This document shows, in pieces, positions 52,566 to 60,321 of a stretch of DNA of 64,000 nucleotides (its first letter is position 1; each line of letters opens with the position of its first letter). The DNA comes from Bacteroidota bacterium. GTDB taxonomy: Bacteria > Bacteroidota > Bacteroidia > Chitinophagales > Chitinophagaceae. A program made the translations under genes and the position numbers. Below the pieces are notes generated by a model. That model searched no databases. It was not told the DNA's origin and worked only from the letters and a program-made list of their open reading frames with translations. Where the stretch lies: contig JAEZGS010000001.1 in assembly GCA_023437225.1 (NCBI GenBank), forward strand, positions 186,001 through 250,000. The letters run 5' to 3'.

Positions 52566-52785
52566 CGCAGTTTTACCTTACAATCTTGATGCACCACATA
52601 CAGAAAATGAGGGAGAAATTTTTGAAGAAAATTTTCGCAGTGTTACTAGCGGAAAAGATATTTCTTTTCCTAAATTAAGAACTGCGATGGTTGAGAGTGG
52701 AGTAGTGACCATTACTTTCGAGGTAGACTTCAAAAAATTAAATACAAAAATCTCATACTATAAGTTAAACGCTGAGAACAGATAG
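52558..52785 (+). CDS. Hypothetical small protein B of the three-gene cassette
   Basis: This 75-residue acidic protein has ENEGEIFEENFRSVTSGKD in the middle and an amphipathic C-terminus (VVTITFEVDFKKLNTKIS). It overlaps gene A by 8 bp and ends 7 bp before gene C. The tight coupling is the main reason to treat it as a real gene. No family recognised. Confidence 0.6.
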   Translation: MTNAVLPYNLDAPHTENEGEIFEENFRSVTSGKDISFPKLRTAMVESGVVTITFEVDFKKLNTKISYYKLNAENR

Positions 52786-52792
52786 TAAGTGA

Positions 52793-53665
52793 ATGCCCCA
52801 TTTTACCTATAACGACCCGGATAATAGAAATTTAAGTCAAGGTGACATAATTAAACGTACGGATGAACTTCTTATGGTAATAAAAGAGGTTCATCCGTAT
52901 TTTGCAAATGATAACTACTCTCACTTTATTGTTCTCACCCAATCTTGTGATTTACAAAGAAGGGAGGGTAAGAATTGCAAGTCACGATACATAACCATTG
53001 CGGCTGTACGCACTTTTGAAGAATGCCTAAAAAGGGAGGTCGACCCACTTCTTAGTTCTGAAATTGAAAGGGGCACTAAAAAGGTTATTGATGAGAAGAA
53101 AAGAGAAATATTAAAGCAGACAGTTATTAAGCTTTTAAACAACAATAATCCGGATTATTTCTACCTTCATAACAGTTTAGAGCATGGGATTTCCGACCCT
53201 TTGGTAGCATTTCTAAGGGTTTCAATAGCCCTTAAAGCAGACCAGCATTATCAAAGGATTCTAGACGGTAAGGTTTTAGAACTTAAAGATGAGTTTAAAG
53301 CTAAGCTCGGTTGGCTGGTAGGGAATTTGTATTCAAGGGTTGGCACTGAAGATTGGGTGCCAAATACCGCGAACCAATCAAAGTTCGATGAAATGGTAAA
53401 CGGGCTTTTGGATACAAATTTTTTATGGTTTAAAAATCTGAAGGACGCTGAAAAGCAATTTAAAAAAGTACTCACCTCGGAACAAATCCAAGCTTTATCA
53501 GAAGATGAGCTTATTTCCCATCTAAAAGGAGTTTCAATTCCAAGTAAAAAAGAAAAAGTTATAAATAAACTGCAAGAAATACTAGAACCTTATGTAGGGG
53601 AGGAAATCAGAAAGGTCCTTATCAAAATTCAAAATGACCCAGAGTTATCAATGCTATTGAGATAA
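52793..53665 (+). CDS. Hypothetical protein C of the three-gene cassette
   Basis: This 290-residue soluble protein has an N-terminal part with a conserved-looking strand and Cys motif SHFIVLTQSCDLQRREGK at about residues 43-60, then a charged helical region. Near the C-terminus ALSEDELISHLKGVSIPSK suggests a small helical DNA- or protein-binding unit. Proteins with a VLTQSCDL motif are known as uncharacterised genes of variable islands; I cannot name a function. Last gene of the cassette, followed by a terminator and the tRNA remnant. Confidence 0.65.
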   Translation: MPHFTYNDPDNRNLSQGDIIKRTDELLMVIKEVHPYFANDNYSHFIVLTQSCDLQRREGKNCKSRYITIAAVRTFEECLKREVDPLLSSEIERGTKKVIDEKKREILKQTVIKLLNNNNPDYFYLHNSLEHGISDPLVAFLRVSIALKADQHYQRILDGKVLELKDEFKAKLGWLVGNLYSRVGTEDWVPNTANQSKFDEMVNGLLDTNFLWFKNLKDAEKQFKKVLTSEQIQALSEDELISHLKGVSIPSKKEKVINKLQEILEPYVGEEIRKVLIKIQNDPELSMLLR

Positions 53666-53719
53666 TAATGTAGCTGCCTTCGTTGATACCGACCCCTATA
53701 ACGCCCCCTACAAAATTGC

Positions 53720-53760
53720 AAAACCCCTGAAACTCAATAGTGACAGGGGTTTGTTTGCTT
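53720..53760. terminator. Bidirectional terminator between cassette and tRNA remnant
   Basis: AAACCCCTG (53721-53729) pairs with CAGGGGTTT (53744-53752). A T-rich stretch follows on the plus side; on the minus side TTTTGCAATTTTG follows. It is likely the original terminator of the tRNA gene. Confidence 0.75.
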
Positions 53761-53766
53761 TTGTCG

Positions 53767-53839
53767 TGGTGTGGGGCGGGATCGAACCGCCGACACAAGG
53801 ATTTTCAGTCCTTTGCTCTACCGACTGAGGTACCGCATT
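53767..53839 (-). tRNA. tRNA-Phe (GAA) remnant with unpaired acceptor stem, probable att site
   Basis: On the minus strand the anticodon arm (AAGGA-CTGAAAA-TCCTT), T-arm (GGCGG-TTCGATC-CCGCC) and D-loop (AGTCGGTA) are intact and the anticodon is GAA. The 3' acceptor strand is CCACACC with A73 and no encoded CCA. The 5' acceptor strand reads AATGCGG, so only 4 of 7 pairs form, and C10 cannot pair with C25. The 5' end therefore seems to be replaced, as expected at the distal end of an element inserted into a tRNA gene. Possibly called a tRNA by software, but function is doubtful. Confidence 0.75.
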
Positions 53840-53888
53840 CCAGGAGATCTTTGATTCGCTGCGTCACTATATGCGTCACGAAGATGCC

Positions 53889-54842
53889 ATGTTTACAGAA
53901 CCGGTTATTGTTTCGACAAAAGACTTAACGATTAGATCCTATGTGAAAACGTATATAGATGGAAAACGTTTCCGAGCATACAACGGAAAGGCAATATGAG
54001 CTCAAGAAGAAGCTTGAAAAAGGTTGGAGACCAGGTGATAAGTTACCAACCAGGAGAATAAAAGAAACAGTGGCCCCGGTTACTATTGCCCAAGCGCTTG
54101 AAACAGTCAGGCTACGGATTGAAAGCGAACGGCTGAGCGCGGTCTATGAGCGCGACCTTATAAGCCTGTCGAATAGTTTTTACAGATATCTGCGCACTAT
54201 CGGTTTAGCTGATGCGCTAGTTGACGATATATCGATCCCTCAGGTAAATCGGTTTCTTGAGCAGTTTCGGTCCACAGGGACGAACTATATGAACAGGCGC
54301 CGAACACTGTCTTCGATATTTAAGAGAATGGTCGATGCTACTCATAAGCCTTTATATCTCTGCTGTCTCTTAATGTACGGTTGTCTGCTGCGTCCTCATC
54401 AGGAAATTCGGATGTTGAAGCGGCGGCACTTCGATGATTCACTGTCAAAGTTGAGCCTAAGTGGCAACCAGAACAAGAGTCAGAGGATACGTACTGTATC
54501 CGTTCCGGAATTCGTGCGGGTGGAGCTGACAAACCAGGGGGTCAGTCAATTGAATGATGAACAAAACATCTTCAGCAAGACCGTTGACGTGTTCAACATG
54601 TCTTACTTCAATACTGCATGGTCAAGAGCGAAATCGCAGCTTATAGCAAACAACATCATTACGCAAGACCATACTTGTACTCGTTTCGCCATACTGCTGC
54701 TGTGAACATGTATATAAAAACGAAAGATCCATTTAAGATCCAACAAGCTTTTGGACACAGTTCACTAAGAGTAACGTTGACCTATTTGAGGAATCTCGGA
54801 CTAATGATCGATACCACTTTAAGCGACCTGCCAGACTTATAA
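53889..54842 (+). pseudogene. Tyrosine recombinase (phage-type integrase), twice frameshifted
   Basis: Three frames together give one integrase. First frame (53,889-53,999): YVKTYIDGKRFRAYNGKAI, the usual N-terminal Bacteroidota integrase strand, then a stop. Second frame (about 53,959-54,705): the SAM-like domain (SVYERDLISLSNSF-like, NYMNRRRTLSSIFKRM) and the first catalytic Arg (YGCLLRPHQEIRML). Third frame to 54,842: LYSFRHTAAVNMYIKTKD, GHSSLRVTLTYLRNLG with Arg, His and Tyr. One T missing in ACTTTG near 54,683 would explain the last shift. Likely inactive. Confidence 0.75.
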
Positions 54843-55282
54843 AGTTTTACTGGTGGGCTCCACTTGCGTGCTATTAAACTCCCGTGTACATCTGTAGTAA
54901 CTCTGTGTCCGATGCTTTTTTAGGATGTCGACCTTCGATAGTTGTGATGGTGCTGCACAGTAATGATGTGCGGTTTTTTCTTCCTGGTTTGCCCAAGCAA
55001 GGTTGTCCAGGGAGTTGTCAAGTCTATTGTTGTTTTTATGGATCACAAACTGTTTTCCGCGGGGGTTATCAATATAAGCACTTGCTATCAAACGGTGGAT
55101 GAACATCGTATAGTCGTTGCCCTTCAAGCTTAGCTTGACGGTGAGGTATCCATGTCGGTCGATGCGTTCCTTAAGTTTACTTTCTTGTTAGGGTTATGAA
55201 GACTGTAAACCTGCCCTTCTTTTGTGATCTCGTAATAGTTTTCAAAGTCTGGAATGGCAGTGAAAAAACTTGACTCTTGCAT
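54837..55282 (-). pseudogene. NUMOD4/HNH (homing-type) endonuclease, frameshifted
   Basis: The first part (55,282 down to about 55,160) reads MQESSFFTAIPDFENYYEIT and KEGQVYSLHNPNKKVN, a NUMOD4 DNA-binding motif. In a second frame LKERIDRHGYLTVKLSLKG leads into the HNH_3 domain (FIHRLIASAYIDNPRGKQ, NNNRLDNSLDNLAWANQ). A single indel near 55,160 separates them. Such nucleases are common passengers of phages and islands. It converges on the integrase remnant with a 6-bp overlap. Confidence 0.75.
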
Positions 55283-55469
55283 AGGATATGGTTTGATGGG
55301 GTATAATTTGGGAACGGCGGGATTTACTCCCACCCTACATTATAATATAGCACTTTTCAATCACTCACGCGCCTCGAAGTGCTGGAAACTCGATTTTAAT
55401 GTAGAAATGGCATGGGTTGTAGTTCCAGACGTGACGCATTCAGTATTTTACGGTCCCAACAGAACCCTC

Positions 55470-57188
55470 ATGAACAATTTTCGAGAGATAGCGAACTTTA
55501 TATGGTCCGTTGCTGACCTGCTACGCGGAGACTATAGGCAGTCGGAATACGGTAAGGTGATCTTACCATTTACAATACTGCGACGACTAGACTGCGTGCT
55601 TGAACCAACAAAATCTAAAGTGCTGGCAAAAGTGCAGACAGTAGAGAAGATGAGTATCCAAAACATAGACCCTGTTTTAAACAGGGAGTCTGGCCACGTT
55701 TTTCATAATCGTAGCAAGTTTGATTTCAATAAGCTTATTGGAGACTCTGCAGGTATCCTGGATAACCTGAAAGATTACGTCAACGGATTCTCCAAGGATA
55801 CACGAGACATTTTTGAAAAATTTGAGTTCGAAAAACAAATCCAACGCCTGGATTCTAAGAACCTCTTATTCGCAGTTGTGAAAAGGTTCCAGGAAATCGA
55901 CCTTCATCCTTCCCGCATCAACAACATGCAGATGGGGTACATCTTTGAAGAGCTGATACGCAAGTTTGCAGAGCTTTCGAACGAGACTGCTGGAGAACAC
56001 TTTACGCCCCGAGAGGTAATCCGGTTGATGGTAAACCTACTGTTCCTAAACGACAACGAAATCCTTACTCAAAAAGGCATACTAAAGACAGTATATGACT
56101 GTGCGTGCGGTACGGGTGGCATGCTTAGCATAGCAGATGAGTACGTGAACGAACTGAACGCAGGTGCCCGGCTGGAGCTTTTCGGACAAGAACTGAATGA
56201 GGAGTCGTATGCGATGTGCAAATCGGAGATGCTTATTAAAGGTCAGAAACCAGATAACATCAAATATGGAAACAGCTTCACTCAAGATCAGCTTTCCGAC
56301 AACACCTTTGACTACATGCTAGCTAATCCTCCTTTTGGCGTGGAATGGAAGAAGGTTGAAAAAGAGATCAAGATGGAGCATGATAAAAAAGGCTTTAGTG
56401 GTCGGTTCGGAGCAGGGCTACCCAGGATAAGCGACGGTTCGTTTCTTTTCTTGCAACACTTGATTTCGAAGATGAAGCAAACAGACACTGGGAGCCGAAT
56501 CGGTATAGTTTTCAACGGTTCTCCCCTGTTTACTGGTGGAGCCGGTAGTGGTGAAAGTGAGATACGCAAGTGGATCATTGAAAGTGATATGCTGGAGGCA
56601 ATTATCGCTTTACCTGACCAACTGTTCTACAACACGGGCATTTCAACATACATCTGGATCGTTACAAACCGGAAGGCGCCTGAACGTTGCGGTAAAGTGC
56701 AAATGATTAATGCAATTTCTTTCTACCAGAAAATGACCCGCAGTCTCGGAAATAAGAGAAACGAGATCAACGATAATCAAATCAAAAAGATAACGCAGAT
56801 ATATGGACACTTCGAAGAAGGAGAATACTGCAAGATCTTCGACAACGACGATTTTGGTTATTACCGATTAACAGTAGAACGCCCGCTCCTTGAAAACGGC
56901 AAAACAGTGAAAGATAGGAAAGGGAATATTAAAGCGGACCCGGATCTCCGAGATAATGAAACTGTGCCGTTAAAAGAAGACATTAATGCTTACTTCAAGC
57001 GAGAGGTGTTGCCTCATGTGCCCGACGCGTGGATCGACGAAGCTAAAACGAAGGTGGGCTACGAGATTAACTTCACCCGGTATTTTTACAAATACCAGCC
57101 GCTTCGTTCTCTTGATGAAATACGAGCTGACATACTCAAGCTTGAAAAAGAAACTGAAGGTATGATCCACCAAATCGTCAAAGATTAA
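55470..57188 (+). CDS. hsdM: Type I restriction-modification methyltransferase subunit
   Basis: This protein of 572 residues methylates adenine in the target sequence together with HsdS. Seen: N-terminal helical domain (FIWSVADLLRGDYRQSEYGK), SAM-binding motif I (YDCACGTGGMLSIADEY), catalytic NPPF in DYMLANPPFGVEWKK, and the HsdM-typical FNGSPLFTGGAGSGES. The open frame extends 216 bp upstream, but the ATG at 55470 (MNNFREIAN) starts the conserved part. First gene of a five-gene operon. Confidence 0.95.
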   Translation: MNNFREIANFIWSVADLLRGDYRQSEYGKVILPFTILRRLDCVLEPTKSKVLAKVQTVEKMSIQNIDPVLNRESGHVFHNRSKFDFNKLIGDSAGILDNLKDYVNGFSKDTRDIFEKFEFEKQIQRLDSKNLLFAVVKRFQEIDLHPSRINNMQMGYIFEELIRKFAELSNETAGEHFTPREVIRLMVNLLFLNDNEILTQKGILKTVYDCACGTGGMLSIADEYVNELNAGARLELFGQELNEESYAMCKSEMLIKGQKPDNIKYGNSFTQDQLSDNTFDYMLANPPFGVEWKKVEKEIKMEHDKKGFSGRFGAGLPRISDGSFLFLQHLISKMKQTDTGSRIGIVFNGSPLFTGGAGSGESEIRKWIIESDMLEAIIALPDQLFYNTGISTYIWIVTNRKAPERCGKVQMINAISFYQKMTRSLGNKRNEINDNQIKKITQIYGHFEEGEYCKIFDNDDFGYYRLTVERPLLENGKTVKDRKGNIKADPDLRDNETVPLKEDINAYFKREVLPHVPDAWIDEAKTKVGYEINFTRYFYKYQPLRSLDEIRADILKLEKETEGMIHQIVKD

Positions 57189-57198
57189 TCATTTGCGC

Positions 57199-57777
57199 AT
57201 GAACCGGACTGCAGATAAACTTTTTATAACTTTCAAGCTTGACTATGCTACCAGCCCAGATGGATTCGTCGACTTCTGGAAGGAGCAGTATGAATACCCG
57301 AACATGCACTGGTACACTGAAAACATCAACGTACCTGAATTATGTTATCGCAACCTCTACGATTTGTTTTGTTGGAAGAACGGCATGAACCTTAACGCGA
57401 AAAAGCAGGTGACGTTTCACAAGATTTCTGCGCATTTGGAAACGATCAACCAACTTCGACAAAGGTTTGACGAAGATATTTTCACCGACCATTTCGGTTG
57501 GTTGACACCTATCTGGAAAATTTTCCTTCGCCATGTAATCCAACCGATTGAAGCACCCATTTTTGACCAACACGTCTACCGCGCATATAGGTATATACAT
57601 CGCCAGGAAAAAGAGGAGAAGACAGCGATGGCTATCGAGGGAATGTACTTCCGGGAATACGTTCCTTTTTTCTGGACATTGTGCGATGAGTGTAACCGAC
57701 ACTCAGCAAAGGAGATAGACGCAGCACTCTGGGCGTTTGGAAAGTTCATATCCCAGTACCCTAAATTGATCCTCTAA
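57199..57777 (+). CDS. Hypothetical protein inside the type I R-M operon
   Basis: This 192-residue soluble protein is rich in aromatic residues (WKEQYEYPNMHWYTENI, LRHVIQPIEAPIFDQHVYR, EYVPFFWTLCDECNRH). No family or catalytic motif is recognised. The ATG at 57199 is preferred to a TTG 6 bp earlier. It lies 10 bp behind hsdM and 3 bp before the PD-(D/E)XK gene, so it is expressed with the restriction system and may regulate or extend it. Confidence 0.7.
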   Translation: MNRTADKLFITFKLDYATSPDGFVDFWKEQYEYPNMHWYTENINVPELCYRNLYDLFCWKNGMNLNAKKQVTFHKISAHLETINQLRQRFDEDIFTDHFGWLTPIWKIFLRHVIQPIEAPIFDQHVYRAYRYIHRQEKEEKTAMAIEGMYFREYVPFFWTLCDECNRHSAKEIDAALWAFGKFISQYPKLIL

Positions 57778-57780
57778 TTT

Positions 57781-58887
57781 ATGACAACAAAGAGAATAGG
57801 CATACTAGACACCTTACCCGTTGCACCACCGCTACCCAAGAACAAAAGGACATCATTTGATATTTCCCGGACTGAAGCTCGAGAAGTAGTTTTCAGTCAG
57901 TGGTATCGGTATTATCTAGACCGAAACGAAGATCATGGACTGGGAAACTTGTTTATTGATGCCTTGTTATCATTGACACAGACTTCTTTTACATTAGAAC
58001 ATTTTAATGTGGAAACTGAGGTAAAAACGCGGAAGGGAAACTTCATCGATATTTTGATATGTGGCATTGGATCGGACCAAGGTAAATATGTAATCATCGA
58101 GAATAAGATATTCCATCACCTTCACAACGACTTGGATGATTATTGGGATTACTGTGGCGTTACTGGTTTAAAGCTTGGCGTCTTGCTTACCTTGAGGCGT
58201 GAGCCAACGAGCAAGTGCAAAATGTTCCAAAACGTCTTGCATCTAGACTGGATTCGAGCTGTTGAAGAGCGCATGAAGGGGTATGAACTAACTACTGATC
58301 AGCACTACAATTTTGAGAACTTCAAGCATGCAATTTATAATCTTAACCGATATACTACTATGAACGAACATGTGACTTACTATTTCGAGAATACTGACGC
58401 TATAAACAGGGCGATTGCCTGCAAAGGTGAAACAGAACGTTATATCTCGCTCCAAATTGCAAGTGCTGCTAAGCAGCTGGAGATGACGATGGATCGCACC
58501 GATAGTCCCCGGCTTCGCGATTTGCTGGTTCCCGGGTTAGAGACAGAGGTTTTTTACTCGGTCATTTTTGATGGTTTGTTTACACCTGATCATGAACTAA
58601 GAATTGTCCTGGGTCTAAAACCACAACATCTCAACAGAGTTCAAGAACTGGACAAGCTTTTCAAAGCAGAAGCAGAATCGCTTGGTTTTAAGTTGAACGA
58701 TCACCCAGGGAAGACATGGCACAATTACCTGACCCAACGTTTCCAGCTAACACATGACCAGTGGGTATCGCTGGACGACTTCATTGTGCAAAGCATAAAG
58801 CAGGACTTTCATCCGCTAGCACAACGTATCGGTCAACACCTGAAGCAGAACTGCCTGGACGCAGTAACTTCAAAATCGGAACTATGA
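57781..58887 (+). CDS. PD-(D/E)XK nuclease family protein in the R-M operon
   Basis: This 368-residue protein has a nuclease core in the first half: HFNVETEVKTRKGNFIDILI (conserved Asp) and YVIIENKIFHHLHNDLDDY (ENK, the E-x-K of the fold). This matches the PDDEXK_4 group, often found in defence loci. The C-terminal half (LVPGLETEVFYSVIFDGLF, RIVLGLKPQHLNRVQELDK) is uncharacterised. Its TGA overlaps the ATG of hsdS (ATGA), so translation is coupled. Whether it cuts DNA by itself is unknown. Confidence 0.82.
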   Translation: MTTKRIGILDTLPVAPPLPKNKRTSFDISRTEAREVVFSQWYRYYLDRNEDHGLGNLFIDALLSLTQTSFTLEHFNVETEVKTRKGNFIDILICGIGSDQGKYVIIENKIFHHLHNDLDDYWDYCGVTGLKLGVLLTLRREPTSKCKMFQNVLHLDWIRAVEERMKGYELTTDQHYNFENFKHAIYNLNRYTTMNEHVTYYFENTDAINRAIACKGETERYISLQIASAAKQLEMTMDRTDSPRLRDLLVPGLETEVFYSVIFDGLFTPDHELRIVLGLKPQHLNRVQELDKLFKAEAESLGFKLNDHPGKTWHNYLTQRFQLTHDQWVSLDDFIVQSIKQDFHPLAQRIGQHLKQNCLDAVTSKSEL

Positions 58888-60305
58888 GCAAAAAATACGC
58901 TACTTATAAAGACTCTGGTATAGAGTGGATTGGTGAGATACCAAAACATTGGAAAATACGTCCACTTAAATATAACACCTATCTTAAAGCACGAGTAGGG
59001 TGGCATGGACTTAAATCGGACGAGTTTGGAAAGGAAGGAGCGTACTGTGTAACTGGAACGGATTTTTATAACGGTAGAATCCGCTGGGAAGGATGCTACC
59101 GAGTTAGCAACGATAGATACGGCGAAGACCCGTATATCCAACTCAAAGAAGGTGACCTTTTAATAACTAAGGATGGCACCATCGGCAAAACGGCTATTGT
59201 AATAAACTTACCTGGAGAAGCAACTTTAAATAGCGGAGTTTTTGTTGTGAGACCAAAAAAAGATTATACTTCTAGATTTCTGTACTGGGTTCTTAATTCA
59301 TGTGTTTTCACAGAATTCGTTAACTACCACAGCAAAGGGAGTACAATCATACATCTATATCAAGATACGTTCTGCAACTTGCCTTTGGCGTTACCAGCCC
59401 CCCAAGAGCAGGAGTTTATCACTAATTATCTCGACCAAAAGACTGCCCTGATTGATGACACCATCCAGAAGAAACAACGTCTGATCGACCTAATTCAAGA
59501 AGAACGTACAGCACTCATCAACCAGGCTGTAACCCGGGGGCTGGATCCAGATGTGAAACTTAAACCATCCGGCCTGAAGTGGCTGGGTGATGTGCCTGAG
59601 CACTGGGAGCTCAAGAAACTAAAGTATTTCTCCACCTTAATAAGCGGAGCCGCATTCAACAGTTCCGAGTTCAAAAGGGAAGGGGATGTTAGGGTTTTAA
59701 AAATCTCGAACATCCAACACGACTGGATAGACTGGTCAGATGTCGAGTATCTTACAGAAGAATATGCAAAAAACTTCAAACATTTTGAGATCTTAGATGG
59801 AGATTTGATCTTTGCCCTAACACGTCCTATTATATCAACCGGCATCAAATCTGCTCGAGCCTATAACGACAAGGATTCTGCCCCAGTCTTACTGAATCAA
59901 CGAAATGCTACTCTGAGAGTAAGCCAAGGTGTCAACCCAGACTTTATTTATTACGTAACTCACTCCCGGTACTTCTTCCAACTTTTTGAAGCAAGCATAG
60001 ATAACACAGGACAGCAGCCCAACATATCACCTATTGCTATCTCAAACTTTGAGATATTATTACCCCCACTATCAGAACAGAATGTTATAGTTGAGTATAT
60101 CACCCAGGCTCTCGACAATATAAAAGCTGTCCAACAAAAGATCCAAAAAGAGATAACACTATTACAAGAGTATCGTGCAGCTTTGATCAACGAAGTAATC
60201 ACCGGCAAACGCCGTGTGTTCCATGATATAGCTCCTGGCGAAATACCTATGATGCTGTCTGAATTCTCAACCCGAACCGGTAAAGTACAACCTGCGGAAG
60301 CCTGA
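58884..60305 (+). CDS. hsdS: Type I restriction-modification specificity subunit
   Basis: This protein of 473 residues has two target-recognition domains. Each starts with a PKHW/PEHW signature (WIGEIPKHWKIRPLKYNTY at residues about 15-33 and WLGDVPEHWELKKLKYFST near 235), and each ends with a coiled coil (DDTIQKKQRLIDLIQEERT and QQKIQKEITLLQEYRAAL). The two halves determine a bipartite DNA target. The longer open frame upstream lies in the nuclease gene; the ATG at 58884 is preferred. Confidence 0.95.
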   Translation: MSKKYATYKDSGIEWIGEIPKHWKIRPLKYNTYLKARVGWHGLKSDEFGKEGAYCVTGTDFYNGRIRWEGCYRVSNDRYGEDPYIQLKEGDLLITKDGTIGKTAIVINLPGEATLNSGVFVVRPKKDYTSRFLYWVLNSCVFTEFVNYHSKGSTIIHLYQDTFCNLPLALPAPQEQEFITNYLDQKTALIDDTIQKKQRLIDLIQEERTALINQAVTRGLDPDVKLKPSGLKWLGDVPEHWELKKLKYFSTLISGAAFNSSEFKREGDVRVLKISNIQHDWIDWSDVEYLTEEYAKNFKHFEILDGDLIFALTRPIISTGIKSARAYNDKDSAPVLLNQRNATLRVSQGVNPDFIYYVTHSRYFFQLFEASIDNTGQQPNISPIAISNFEILLPPLSEQNVIVEYITQALDNIKAVQQKIQKEITLLQEYRAALINEVITGKRRVFHDIAPGEIPMMLSEFSTRTGKVQPAEA

Positions 60306-60321
60306 CCAAACCATAACTACC

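Noticed and set aside
55254..55469. Upstream extension of hsdM by 72 codons
   Set aside because: The extension shows no HsdM-like sequence and overlaps the control region and the opposite-strand HNH gene; the conserved part starts at the ATG at 55,470.
56092..56124. HsdM motif I with Cys in place of the common Pro (DCACGTGG)
   Set aside because: A variation at this place is tolerated in N6-adenine methyltransferases, and NPPF and the rest are intact; not evidence for inactivity.
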